DNA of 64,000 nt, taken from Vicia villosa. Its lineage: Eukaryota; Streptophyta; Magnoliopsida; Fabales; Fabaceae. Both the position numbers and the translations under genes were made by a program. Below, piece by piece: positions 11,046 through 22,801 of this stretch (position 1 is the stretch's first letter; every line of letters starts with the position of its first letter). The notes beneath the pieces were generated by a model. The model was given only the letters and a program-made list of their open reading frames with translations, was not told the origin of the DNA and made no database searches. The stretch covers positions 248,001 to 312,000 of the forward strand of contig NW_026705396.1 in NCBI RefSeq assembly GCF_029867415.1, read 5' to 3'.

Positions 11046-12485
11046 TTACCGTAGACGTTTGGAGGCCCATGCTAGGGCACAACATGTCTTTTCCAATGGT
11101 AAATATCGAGATTCGCAATCCGTGAATTTCTTGCTAAGATAGTAAAAAGCGTGCTCCTTTCTGCCTGTTTCATCTTGCTGCCCCAGTACACATCCCATAG
11201 ACCTTTCGAGGACTGTGAGATACATGATTAGTGATCTCCCTGGTACGGGAGGTATGAGTATCGGTGGCTCTTGTAAGTAGCTCTTTATAGCTTCGAAGGC
11301 TACTTGACAATCGTCATTCCATTTGATTGGCTGATCCTTCCTTAGTAGCTTGAATATAGGCTCACACGTGGCTGTTAGATGTGAAATAAACCTTGAGATG
11401 TAGTTGAACCTTCCCAAAAACCCACGAACCTCTTTTCCTGTCCTCGGGACGGGCATTTCTTGTATAGCCTTCACCTTGTCGGGATCTACTTCTATGCCTT
11501 GTTGGCTCACAATGAATCCCAATAACTTTCCTGACCTCACACCAAATGTACATTTATTTGGGTTTAACCTCAGCTTGAATTTCTTTAAGCGTTCGAACAA
11601 TTTCTGCAGGTGTGTAATATGCTCCTCCTCTGTACAAGACTTAGCAATCATATCATCCACATATACTTCGACCTCCTTGTGGATCATGTCATGGAACAGT
11701 GTGACCATGGCTCGTTGATATGTTGCCCCTATGTTTCGTAATCCAAAAGGCATTACCTTGTAGCATAAGGTGCCCCAGGATGTCATGAAGGTTATCTTCT
11801 CCATGTCTTTGGGAGCCATTTTGATTTGATTATACCCAGAGAACCCATCCATGAAGGAGAAAACCGGAGCTTGTGCTGTATTGTCCACCAACACATCTAT
11901 ATGTGGGAGTGGAAAGTCGTCTTTCGGACTTGCTTTGTTCAGATCCCTATAATACACACACATGCGTACTTTCTCGTCTTTCTTAGGAACTGGCACTATG
12001 TTAGCAATCCATGGTGGATAGTCAACTACGGTAAGAAATCCTGCGTCGAACTGTTTGAGTACCTCTTCTCGGATTTTGTTATCCATGTCAGGGCGAATTT
12101 TCCTACGCATTTGTCTGACTGGTGCACATCCTTCTTTGAGTGTTAATCTATGTACGACGATATTTGTATCCAACCCTGGCATGTCACGGTATGACCAAGC
12201 AAATATTTCTGCATACTCATGGTGGAGCTTGATTAGCGTTGCTTTCCTTCCTCGTTCAGTGTTGCCCCAATTTTGATTTCCCTGGGTTCTTTATCCGTAC
12301 CCAAGTTTATGATGTCAATGGCCTCCTGAGGAAGGAGCATGCTTTTGGATTCTCTGTCTATTAACCTTGACAATTCTTCCAGAAGTTCATCGTCTTCCTC
12401 ATCCCCTTCCTCGGACTGATTAGCAAGAGCCTCAAGTTTGTATTGAGTTACAGCAGTATTATTATCGGTAGTGTTAAAAGGTGAT
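11046..12485 (-). pseudogene. Ogre-1 reverse transcriptase (Ty3/gypsy type)
   Basis: The main open block (11046-12182, 378 residues) contains the RT fingers and palm: YRDLNKASPKDDFPLP, the first catalytic Asp in FSFMDGFSGYNQI (D112), MPFGLRN, and the catalytic pair in YVDDM (residues 174-177). The LGFIVSQQGIEVDP and FLGRFNYISRFI motifs follow. CVDYRDLN has become CVYYRDLN. Upstream, the coding sequence continues on a shifted frame to about 12485 through an acidic stretch and EAIDIINLGT, typical of the Ogre RT leader, so one frameshift lies near 12235. With the terminal stop at 11046 this enzyme is inactivated despite an intact active site. Confidence 0.88.
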
Positions 12486-12870
12486 CTGCACGTGTTTTAT
12501 ATTTTTCTTTTAGTATGCAGATACGGATGTGTTTTTGTGAAAAGTTTATTTGTCATTTTGAAAAGAAATAAATGCAAGAAGAGACAATGTTTTCAATACC
12601 AAAATGCAAACGACAATTTTATTAATAAACCTTAAAATTGAAAGTAAATAGGGCCCTTACAAACCAACTTTATGCTTCGGGCGAGGCATGAGCGTTATTG
12701 TCTTTATTGAAAGAAAAACATAAAAGCCAATTACTTTGAAATGAAAACTATCTCCGGTATCTCCAAGCTTGTCCAATTCTGAAGCTGCTATCCTGATCTG
12801 ACACTTCAGATGAAGTTAGATGTTCCCTCCTTAGAGCCCTTGTTGGATATCATAGCTACGTGTTCGTACC
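12486..12870 (-). other. Probable Ogre intron between protease and RT
   Basis: Between the end of the gag-protease frame and the RT leader there is a stop-rich, AT-rich stretch. The minus strand reads CACGTGCAG|ATCACC at the RT side, an AG acceptor from which the RT frame opens (first base 12485). Ogre elements are described as having an intron between protease and RT, so the position fits. The donor is not pinned down and the acceptor lacks an obvious pyrimidine tract, so limits are approximate. Confidence 0.45.
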
Positions 12871-13894
12871 CGCCTGTCATGAAAGTCTGCATAATCGGGG
12901 GGAATCATTGTTCCTCCTTCGCAGCGCTTATGATCTTCGATGGTTGATATCCTAACCCCAAGTGATCCTTTTTCTCCATGATTTCCGGCACCTTGCCCCA
13001 GCCTTCCATATCCACGTCTTGTAGGTCTCTCCAAGATGTTACCGCCCTTCGTATTTTCTCTACGGGTAGTGTGACCGCAGTTGCAATCTCTAGCGCCTGG
13101 AATGCAGTTTCTAATGCCCCTTCTCCAACCTAGATGTATTTGTATGAATCCAAGTTGCTGACAAATATATCTTCTTCTCCATTGAAAGTTACTATGGAGT
13201 TTCCATCCACAAATTTTATCTTTTGATGGAGAGTGGATGTGACTGCCCCAGCTTCATGAATCCAAGGACGCCCTAGTAGGCATGTGTAAGCTGGTTCTAT
13301 CTCCATTACTTGGAAGTTGATACAGAAGGTATGAGGACCAACTACAACCGGTAGGTTTACTTCCCCAAACACTGGAATTTGTGATCCATCGAAGGCTTTA
13401 ACCACTAGACGACTGGGTCTGACAACAAGACCTTCCAACGCTATCTTTTCGAGGGTTGCCTTTGGCATTACATTTAGTGATGAACCTGTATCAATCAGAA
13501 CCCTAGATAGATGAGCTTTTCCATATTGTATAGAGATGTGCAAAGCTTTGTTGTGCGCTTTTCCTTGCGGAGGTAACTCATGATCACTAAATCCCAGACA
13601 TGCCCCATCGGTGAGATTAGCTACCATCCCATCGAATTGATTCACAGTGATGTCTTTAGTTACGTGGGCGGCGTTTAGAATCTTCATCAAAGCGTCTCGA
13701 TGCTTCTCGGAGTTTACCAGTAGTGATAGGAGTGATATTTTGGATGGTGTCTGTTGGAACTGATCCACCACCCTATAATCACTTTTCTTGATCAAAGCCA
13801 AAAATTCCTCAGCATCCTTATCAGTGGCTTCTTTATCCTTAGGAGTTGTTTCAACACTTGGCCCCATCGCAGCTTGATCACTAGTTTGTGTCAA
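12871..13894 (-). pseudogene. Ogre-1 aspartic protease and gag-pro tail
   Basis: The open block 13130-13894 (254 residues) has the retroviral-type protease active site LIDTGSSLNVMP (catalytic Asp at residue 135), a flap-like region, and the CLLGRPWIHEAGAV motif shared by Tat/Ogre proteases. The reading continues after a single TAG (near 13131, in SYKYI*VGEGAL) to about 12870, where VPEI and GLGYQPS-like Ogre tail motifs occur. The enzyme would process the element polyprotein. A further gag-pro piece at 13902-14177, with a PYPLDKMKTIPWEYN segment, lies upstream in another frame. The start is arbitrary because the region is part of a polyprotein. Confidence 0.85.
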
Positions 13895-14984
13895 GTTTCC
13901 ATTAGACTCCGCTACGGGTCATGCCCCCAGGTCCCAAGATGTTTGAAACAGAAGTATTAGCACCGTGATTGTATTCCCAAGGTATTGTTTTCATTTTGTC
14001 CAAAGGATATGGAGCTCTGTTCTTTCTAGTCGGGATGACCCTAGTATGCTCTTGTGAGGGTATCCGCAATGGTGGTTTAGAACACGGGATGATTAATGGC
14101 TTCCTTGTTGTTGCACCCCACTGAGTTTCTTTCATCAGCAGAGATTCACATGCATCCTCAGCAGAATTTGTTCTCATCTAGGATTTCCCCAGCGGGATGC
14201 GTCCTACACAAGCAAGTTGGTCACTCCCCATCAGAGTTGTCTTCGTGACTTGCCCTTATCTTCACATCCCCAGGGTGTTGAGAATTTGCTTCTCCAACGA
14301 AGTTTCCAGGGTCTTCCCTAAGCAGTTAATTGGGATTCCTGATCCCCAAGCAGGGTTTATTCCCCAAACAGAGCTCGCGTATAGATTTGATCGTCTCTAG
14401 CAGATTTCTGATCCATCTTTGCCAGCTCACAGTTTGTGGCTTCTGGTCACTCATCTTGTCCTCCCCGCAGAGTTATATATTCTCTCAAGGACTGCTTCAG
14501 CAATTCAGTGCTCCTGCGCTGTCTCCCTAAGCAACGTTCAAATCATGCATCATTCGCATTGCATTCTCAAAGCGTATAACGTCTTCCTTCTCTGGAACGT
14601 TATTCCATAAACATTCATACATGCACCATGCATAAATCATATCATATCTGTTTCTTTCTGCAGGAAAGTTATCAAGATACAAATGCCTCCTAGAGAGCAA
14701 CTCGCCTAATCATTACAGGCGCTCATCCTGATGTTTAAATCAGAAGAAGTTTGTCTCCCTCTCCCTGAAATTGTCAGATCAAATGAAGGCTTACTTATTC
14801 TCGATGCTCAGATCAATTGAAGTTTTTTCTCCCTGCTTGCGGGGTGGTACATTCCTTCTTGTTACAAGATGGAATCTTCTATTGATCAAGAGCGCAAATT
14901 TTCGAGTTCATTTTGGTATTCAATCTCCTTCCACCTCAACGGTTTGAAATTTTCATTTCTCACTCGCCAGGTTCAAGAAGTTTG

Positions 14985-14996
14985 AATAGGGGCAGC
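14985..14996 (+). other. Polypurine tract of the plus-strand Tat fragment
   Basis: AATAGGGGCAGC directly precedes the LTR start TGTTGCACCCC. It is identical in core to the Ogre-1 tract on the other strand, which fixes the orientation of this fragment as plus. Confidence 0.8.
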
Positions 14997-15907
14997 TGTT
15001 GCACCCCAAAATTTGCCCTTTTTATTTGAGCTATAAGTTAATAATGACGTTTATTTCGTCATTTAAAAATTGAAGAAAAATAATAAAGAGTTTTCATGGG
15101 TTTATGAAGATAAGGTGTGAAAAATGGTTTAAACAGTATAAATACGAGAAAATTCACAAGTCCTATTTGGAAGGTGATATGAGCTAAGTTCTCGCGTAGG
15201 TCCTGATCGTTTCGACGATATCTACAACTTTCGTGTTCGGCTTGGAAGCCAATTCTTTGAGGAAGGTCGCCAGATTTGCAAATTACTTGAGGTTTCGTAG
15301 TGAAAAACAGTGCTGAATGTAGGGTTTCGGACCTCGGGAAATTCATATCTCCTAATCCGCTCGTTGGATTTGCTTGAAAATTTAACTGGAGCTCCGTACC
15401 ATCATTACTAAGATTTCATATGTTCGGACCGAAGGCCAATTATGCACGGAAAATTCCCAGAATTTTAAGGATCGTCGCGTTGTTTCGGTAAAAAGTGTGT
15501 TTTCGAGTATGTCGCGCCGAATTCGAAAATTCATAACTCCTTCGATTTTTATCGTATGAAGTCCATTCCGGCGGCATTTTCTTGGAAATTTCGTTAGCTT
15601 CGATTCTTCGTCACACATGCCTGTTCAGATTCTGAGCCGAAGATAGGGTTTTATCGAGTTCTTTGAGCGGTACTCACAAAATTCTGCACAGTCGCACCAG
15701 ATGAATCGACGTTTCTCGTCATTCAAATGCGTGTAATTTCTTCATCGCTTATCGGGTTGAGACGATTCTCGCGGCGACGAGTCACAAATTTGGTCATCTT
15801 CGCAGCGGCATTAGTTTCGTTCCGAAATTCAGAGCCGAACCGAGTTTCCTTAAAAACGAGCCAAAATAAGACGCATTGAGGGCAATTTGGACATTTCGCG
15901 TTGACAA

Positions 15908-15915
15908 TATATAAA
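15908..15915 (+). promoter_or_regulatory. LTR TATA box
   Basis: TATATAAA followed some 25-30 bp later by an A/C-rich start region, within the plus-oriented LTR. This is the likely core promoter of the truncated Tat element. Confidence 0.5.
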
Positions 15916-16821
15916 CATTTTGCTCTTCACAAATCAAAGGAGGATTCTCATAACTTCAATTTCACCCAAAAGATCAAAAACACTTTCTCTCAATTCTCTC
16001 TCAATTTTCTTGGATCAAAACCACAAAAACTCACAAAAACTTCATCAATTCAAGATCAAATCTCAAGAACAAATGAAGATCAAAGCACAAATCAAGATCT
16101 TCTCCTTTGATTGAAGTGTTGCGCGTCTCTCTCCCTATCAAAGGATCTCACGCACCACTCTCTCCCTCACATCTCTTGGATTTCGTTCGTGTTCGCGTCG
16201 TGTTCGCGTTCGTGTTCATCCGATCTCATTCTCTTCATTCGATCCGGTAAATTCACTACAAACCTTGCTAGATCATTGATTTTGTTGCTTAATTCGACAT
16301 TGATCATGATGATTTTTGATTGTGGATGATGGATCTATGACAATTGATGATGATAATTGCTTGTTGATTGATTGATTTGTGTTGATCTTGATTATTTGAT
16401 TGAATTTGAAATTTATCGTTGAATTGTTGATGATGCCACATGCATGTTGCTTATGATCCAAGAAATTGCATGCTAAGTGTTCAATGATTTGAATGTGTGA
16501 AGCATTTGTGCTTAATTTTGAGTTCTAGCATGTGATGATTGATTGTGGAATGATAATTCATGATGCCTACGCTAAATTGATGCCATTTGAGGTTTGATAA
16601 CGATTACTCTTGATGATATAATCACAATGCTTACGATTCAATTCTTGCATGCTAATTGTTCGATGGAACGTTTAATTTTGCTCTTAAAGACCAATCAATT
16701 TGCTGAATAATGTGTTTGCTCTTGGCTCATAGCATTGCATGTTTAATATTTGCTTGTATGCTGAACATTCATGAAAAATGGCATCATGTTTCCTTGCGAG
16801 AAAATTCAATTTTTGGCATTT

Positions 16822-16985
16822 GGCACTGTTAGGTCGACCCAGGATGAGTTTAGGTCGACCTAAAACCTTCATTTTCGATTCTGGCACTGTTAGGTCGACC
16901 CAGGATGAGTTTAGGTCGACCTGGAGCTATTTCTTTCGTTTCTGGACCTGTTAGGTCGACCTAGGTCGAAGGTAGGTCGACCTAC
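16822..16985 (+). repeat. Palindromic AGGTCGACCT repeat block in an LTR
   Basis: Three consecutive units of about 60 bp, each beginning CTGTTAGGTCGACC (with GGCACTG or GGACCTG in front) and ending with a second AGGTCGACCT. Six GTCGACC cores are arranged in pairs. They lie downstream of the LTR TATA box, so they would be transcribed. Confidence 0.7.
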
Positions 16986-18783
16986 TTTTGCTCCCTTTAC
17001 TTACTAACTTCAATCTTTCATATCTTTTTACTCGTAACTCCGATTTGTGCGTTCTTTATATCATTGGAAAGCTTGTGAAACGTGCTATCTTGTGAGATGA
17101 TTGACATTGATTGATTATGGTTTATTCATCTTTGTTTTCCCCTTGATATTTTGTTGTTCATTTCATATTTGCATTAGTTATTCATTTTCTTTTAGATTAG
17201 AATGCAATAACGCAATTCCGATTGCGATGTTTTGTTATCTCTAACTTGTGTCCTAGTGTGCAAGGCTCTTGGATAGTCACCGACCGGCGCTTATTGCTTG
17301 AGTGTTCCGCTTTACTCGCAGAACACGATCCCTATTCACTTGTATCGTGTTCTCATCCGGGAGACACGTTCCTATTACTTTATACTTGCTTGTTTGGTTT
17401 GCTTGTTCCTCTTGCAGGTCTATTGTGATCATGCTCGGCGCATATGTCGACCTTTGTGTGCTTTCATGGCTAATCGGTGTGCTGATCATTTGCTTTTGCT
17501 TTGCTAGCTCGCTCGCGGGATCCTAGTTTCCTCGCTTTGCTTCGCTGTAGTTTATGGATCATCATCCGTTTGGTATTGATCCCGTTTCATTTTATTTCTA
17601 TTGCACTTTATCGCTTTCTCGCATCATCCAATAACATGAGAAGTAGGACCTAGACATTCATCTGGCCAAGCCCTCGAAAGAGGCTTTGTTTTTGTTGGTG
17701 TGTTTATATTTGTGCTTTGCGGCAGGGAGTCACGGTGTAATAAGTCCTATATGGCACTCCGTTAAGTCCTCATGGAAGGCACGCGGAAAGGGTTAGCAAT
17801 CAACCCCCGCCTAGTCTCATCGAGTCCGTTCATTATGCGCATGCTACGCGTGGCTCGCTTCTGAACCTGCACAAGATCTTGTTATCGAGTATGTCAGGAA
17901 AAGGGTTCATGCAGCCGGACCCCCGCCTTTCTTATAGCTCGCGTCGCTCGACGTTGATGCTCGGTGTACGCACGTACGTTTTCCTTTACGATCCGTGACG
18001 GCTTGGTTGCTGAGAGGGGTCCGCCCTCTTGTCTATGGCCCGATCATTTTCGCGAGGTCTAATGCTTGGTTGACTTGGGTTGAGCTGCTCCCCTTGGCTA
18101 TGGCGGGACCGCTTTTCTACCATTCGGTCAGTACCGTTGGTTTGTTTGCTTTACGAGCGGATGCTCGTTTGTGTGATATTATTGTATGCTTCCCCTTTTC
18201 TCGTAGGTTGATAGCTTAGCTTAGACATGTACCCTTTGTATGATAACATTAGGTAGCAAGCTTTCCCCCTTAGTTTAGGTTTTCCTCATGCATTCTTTAA
18301 AACACAAACCACACTCTTTGATTTTCTTTTCTTAAGAACTTGTTATTTCCGCTCCATTCCCAAGCATAAGTCTCCAAAGGTCTAGCAGCGGAGTGTGAAT
18401 GTAACTAGTTTACCTAAAAAACACAAAACAAACAGAAATTAGTTAGCCGAGCTACGGTACCTCTGATTCCAGAAAAATGGATACGTAGGCAGCGGGGTAG
18501 GGCCCGTGCGAGTATAACTCTTTCTTTTCCCTACATTTTGCATGCATTTTAGTCCAGATTAGCGTAGATTTGTTACACACCCATAGGTTTAGACATAAGC
18601 GTGGATACCATCGAGTACGATGGGCGCGTGGGGTGCTAACACCTTCCCCTCGCGTAACTGACTCCCTCACCCTTTTTCTCTGGTCGTGAGACCGTTGTTT
18701 TGTTTTTGTGGTTTGCTGGCATTCCCTTCCTTTTCAGGATAAATATGTTAGTGGCGACTCTGTTAATTTTCGCAGTAGCGACA

Positions 18784-20517
18784 CTTGTCCCTTGGCTGAG
18801 TATCATCAATGGCTCGTTTCTATCCACCATAGCTACATATTCCTCCTCGGAGTTTTCCTTCAGCTGAATCAACCCTTGATCCATGAGTCTTTGTAGAGTG
18901 TCTTTGAAAGCTTCGTTATGTTCTTAGATGAACCCCTTTATAAGTAGATACCTCTTAAGTGCATCTATGAACTTATTTGTTGAACCAACTCTTGCTCAGT
19001 AACGACCTCTATCGCATTAACGGCCCCATCATGGTGGGGCATAGGATTCGTCTTCACGTTGGGTTTATCAAAGGTAATTGTCCCTGACTCTATTAAATCC
19101 TGAACCTTATGCCTGAAGGCCCAACATTTTTCCAATGTGTGTCCGGGAGAATTAGCATGGTATTCGCACCTTTCGTTGGCATTGTATTTGGGCATAACCT
19201 TTCCTGGAGGATAGGTGCCAATGGTTTGATCTCTACTAATGACTCGCTTATCAAGTATCTTAGTATTTCGCTCTTGGACGTAGGCAAAGGATCAAATTTC
19301 CTTTGAGGGCCTTGAAACCTATTCTGCTGTTATGGAAATGACATGGGAGGTCTAGGTTCTTGATGCACTACTGCATTGGTCTCCCCTTCCTTCTTTTTTG
19401 CGAAGGTTGGGGTGGGTCTCTTTGAGTGATAAGAACCTGAGGATGCCCCTTGTATTTTTCTGTTCTTAATCCCATTTTCAATCCTTTCACCAATAACCAC
19501 CAAATTTGAGAATCCTGAAGATACGCTTTCGACCATTTTATCGTAGTATGGTCCTTGCAAGGTGCCCATAAACATGTCTACCGGTTCTTTTTCCATCAAG
19601 CGAGGTTGGACTCGAGAAGCCATTTCTCGCCATCTTTGGACATACTCCTTGAATGCTTCATCCTTCTTCTGTGACAAATTTTGTAGTTGCATCCGGTTGG
19701 GTGCCATATCCAAGTTGTACTTATATTGCTTTAAGAATGTGTTAGCAAGGTCATTCCAGCTTCGGATATGGGATTTCTCCAACTGCATGTACCAATCAAC
19801 AGATTCTCCGCTTAAGCTATCTTGGAAGAAGTGTATCATCAGCTTTTGATCGTGGGCATAGGCAGCCATTTTTCGTACATACATGCGCAAGTGGTTCCTC
19901 GGACATGTGAGGCCTTTGTATTTCTCAAAGTTGGGAACCTTGAATTTGTGCGGGATAGTCAAGTCTAGGACTAAGCTCATTTCGAAGGTATCCACATTGA
20001 AGACATCGTACCCTTCTACTGCCTTTAACCTTTCCTCCATTGCCTTAATTTATCCGTTATCCTTAGACTCTTCTCCAGAATTAGGGGAAGTTTGCTTGTG
20101 TTGAGGTACCTGGTTTGGTTTATCCATATCACCATATTGTAGATCCAAGTAGTCGTCCTCCTTAGGAGGGTTGTTGACAGGGATGCGAATTGTGCGGGAT
20201 ACCCCTTCCTTCTGTGTAGTAGGGATGAATCCTTCTTGAGAAGTCTCTCCTTCCTCATGGGATCTGATGACTCTCTTGGAAGAACGGGCATTCATTCTAT
20301 GAGGATCACTACTTGGAATGTATCCTAACAGCGGGTTGCCATCATCCGGTATGTCCTCGGATTGATCCTGAGTTTCCTTAGCCTTTTCCTGTTTATACAT
20401 GAGATCTTTCATGAAACTCAGCATTTGGGTCATTCCTCCCTTAATTTCCTCCACAGTACCCTTCAGTTGAGTCACTTCTTCACGAAGGGCGGCTTGATTC
20501 TGCTCTAGTTATTCCAT
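18784..20517 (-). pseudogene. Ogre-1 gag
   Basis: Gag starts at ATG 20517 with ME*LEQNQAALREEV, a coiled-coil N terminus whose third codon is TAA in place of a probable CAA. The central retrotransposon-gag domain (19330-20040 block) contains GLTCPRNHLRMYVRKM, WNDLANTFLKQYKYN and EYVQRWREMASRV. A frameshift leads to the post-gag CHHC-like motif CEYHANSPGHTLEKCW with KVQDLIES at 18965-19195, then a degraded tail (RLMDQGLIQL, EPLMI) to the junction with the plus-strand Tat fragment. At least three stops and one or two frameshifts are present. Gag would form the virus-like particle. The last 120 bp before 18784 are weakly supported. Confidence 0.85.
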
Positions 20518-20886
20518 TGCTTTCTTCCTTTGAGACCTAGTCTGGTACGGCGGTATGGTTGCTTGATTATCTTCTCCAATGACGTGATTGGAGATAAAGA
20601 CAATTTCCTTCTCTTAATGTTTTTGAAAAACAATTTGAAATGATATGCATGTCATGAATGTTATGTTTATGTATATGTTCATGTCTTATCCACATTTATT
20701 ATTTTATTAAAACATTTTAATATAATCCTTTTGGTGAATATTGTAGGAGCAATGAGTAATGCGAAAGTAAACACACTTTATTAATTGAAAAACTTGAAAA
20801 GGAATTACAAATTCATTGTTGAGTTACAAATAGAAACTGAAAATTAAACACCCAAAAAATAAATGCAACAAAGAAATAGTAAATGT
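20518..20886 (-). other. Spacer between Ogre-1 ORF1 and gag
   Basis: About 370 bp of AT-rich sequence with ATG/CAT-rich words and no open frame of interest. The position corresponds to the gap between ORF1 and gag-pol in Ogre elements. Confidence 0.5.
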
Positions 20887-22801
20887 CTAAGAACGCCTTT
20901 GGATATCCGCTTTGAACTTGTCCACCATATCCCTACAAAGCTCCATGAATTCCTTCACTACCTTGGGAAGAATGACGGGAGAAGATTCCGCTCTTTCCAA
21001 ACTCTTCGGAATGTCTTGGATTAAGTCATTACACAAGAAGACTAGCTTGAGAAGCTTAGGAACCATACTCACATGCTCACTCATCGTAGAAACAATTGTA
21101 TATTGCCTTTTCCAATACTCCTTTTCATCCCTTGCTTCTTCAAATAGCTCTCTTTGCTTTACAAATACTTCCCTAAGTGAGGCCAAAGCTAGAAGTGCCC
21201 TTTTGTTCTCATCGGTGCGTTGTACAAGTGCTTCTTCTGTGGTTAATCTCCTTAAGCGTTCTTCTTGTCCAGAATTACGGGCTTCTTGAAGGTCATACTT
21301 GAGATCCCTTATTTGCACTTCTTGATATTTGGTCCTATCAGTCAATTCAAAGACTACAGCTTCTCAATTTTCCTCGGACTCCTTTTTGTCATGGGAGGCT
21401 TTTTCGTAATACCTTCTCCACTTTGCGATTTCCACACTTGCTTGTTCTAACCTTTCGTTATGTGCAATTAAGTTGAAGTTAGCACTTAGGACACCTTTTG
21501 TTTCACGTTTCCTTTTACCCTTTTTCTCTTTCGTTCTCTTCCTTAATGGTTTGAAGCTCTTGGCTCTTCTCTTTAAGGTCGAAGCGCAGTTGACTCTTTT
21601 TGTTGGTCAGTTGATGTACGTGAAGCTCTAATTTTTCTTTTTCCTTTCGGGACCCCTCTAGGGCAGCCCTGATCCCTTCTATCTCTTCAATGGATAGAGG
21701 AACAAGATTAGGAGAATCAGGCTTGTATGCTGGATCCAAGATGAATGGAAGTAAAATCTTTCCGACCCTTTCCTGAACCCATTTAGTGTAAGGCTCCTTA
21801 GCTGTGACATTCTTCGGCCCAAAGTTCTTTGTTTGAACATGTCTCCAAGCTTGGATTACTTTCTTTAATGTTCTAAGATCACCTTTTCCGTTGTCATGCA
21901 AAATCAATTCCTCCACTTGTTGTTTGGAGGGTTCATCATCCATAGAATGGCCCAATTGGCGCCATGCTAGTACGGGGTTATAATTAATACAACCTAAAGT
22001 TCCCATCAGAGGCACATTGTTAAATTCTCCACACTTGTAAATGATCCTTTCGGAGTTCAACTTTCTTGCATACCAGAAGATAGAATCTGCTTTGAGAGCC
22101 CTTAGTTTTTGGGACCACTCATGTCTATTCAACTCTTTGATCAAATAACTAGCTTTGTAAAGGTGAGAAGTCAACCAAGAGTACAATAAATGAATGCAAC
22201 AAAATAACATCCCCTTTTTCCTTTCACACCGAGCATGGATGGCATAGTAAATGTTAGCAAGAATGGTGGGAGTCGGATCCTTATCAAAAATTCTAAAGGA
22301 TGTAAAAACATGAATTGCAGCAGGATGAACATAATCAACGTTTTTAGGTAATAAAACAACACCAAAAATTAAAAGAGCCAGAAAATATCCGCAAATGTCC
22401 CATTGTTTCTTTTGAGCATAACATAAAGCTTGAGACTCTAAGTAGGATCTTTTAATCCCATGTACATCCCCATCAGTCTTGTAATTAGATTCCAAATCCG
22501 TAGTGGGCACTCCTAAGACTTTGGCCTAGTCAGAAATCTCAACTTCTTTCCCAATTCCTGTGTAAAATTCCTTTTTAGTCCTTGAAAATCCTAGCATAGC
22601 ATCCATCTCTTCCAAGGTTGGAGCCAATTGAAAATCTTGAAAAGTAAAACACCTGAGCGGCGGATCATAGAACTGAACCAGAGCGGTCTTCCTCAGAGCA
22701 TTTGACGGCATTTTCTCCTTGATTATTTTTAGCTTCCTGATATCGGGGATTGAGATGGTGAAGCGGATGATGGGCTTCTTAGTACTCATTTTCCTGAACA
22801 T
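20887..22801 (-). pseudogene. Ogre-1 ORF1: plant-mobile-domain-like N terminus plus coiled coil
   Basis: ORF1 upstream of gag is diagnostic of Ogre. The frame starts at 22801, opens with basic residues and reaches PLRCFTFQDFQLAPTLEEMD, which resembles the opening of the plant mobile domain/DUF7745 fold. A TAG (in EISD*AKVLGV, plausibly from CAG) separates this 91-residue block from a 331-residue block (21515-22510) containing KRSYLESQAL, CGYFLALLIFG and NPVLAWRQLG. After a frameshift near 21515 a charged coiled-coil segment (RDLKYDLQEARNSGQEERLR) runs to 20887, with one more stop. The role of ORF1 in Ogre is not established. The assignment to the mobile-domain clan is from motif resemblance only. 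Confidence 0.75.

Larger units (their letters stand above)
14178..18783 (+). mobile_element. 5'-truncated plus-strand Tat/Ogre-type element inside Ogre-1
   Basis: On the plus strand an approximately 820-bp non-coding segment is followed by a polypurine tract (14985-14996) and a complete-looking LTR starting TGTTGCACCCCAAAATTTGC at 14997. This is the 3' end of an element oriented opposite to Ogre-1. It separates Ogre-1 gag (right) from gag-pro (left). No 5' LTR or coding domain of this element is seen, so most of it has been deleted or it arrived truncated. The left junction (about 14178) is inferred from where the Ogre-1 gag-pro frame stops making sense. Confidence 0.65.
14997..18783 (+). repeat. 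Plus-oriented Tat/Ogre LTR (3' LTR of the truncated element)
   Basis: It begins TGTTGCACCCCAAAATTTGC and probably ends in GTAGCGACA at 18783, giving about 3.8 kb. Near its end it has AGTGGCGACTCTG, and comparable GTGGCGACTC blocks occur near the 3' ends of the Ogre-1 and Ogre-2 LTRs. A TATATAAA box at 15908-15915 is followed by a pyrimidine/A-rich leader, giving U3 of about 0.9 kb. Three GTCGACC-containing blocks lie at 16822-16985. The large open frames inside it are fortuitous. Confidence 0.65.

Noticed and set aside
15901..16461. Several 60-70 residue ORFs
   Set aside because: They lie in the transcribed leader of an LTR and show no homology or conserved motifs.
18752..18762. Primer-binding site TGGCGACTCTG directly after the plus-oriented LTR
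   Set aside because: The same GTGGCGACTC block occurs inside the Ogre-1 and Ogre-2 LTRs near their 3' ends, so it is more likely part of the LTR; the CTGGGGA continuation of a real primer site is missing.
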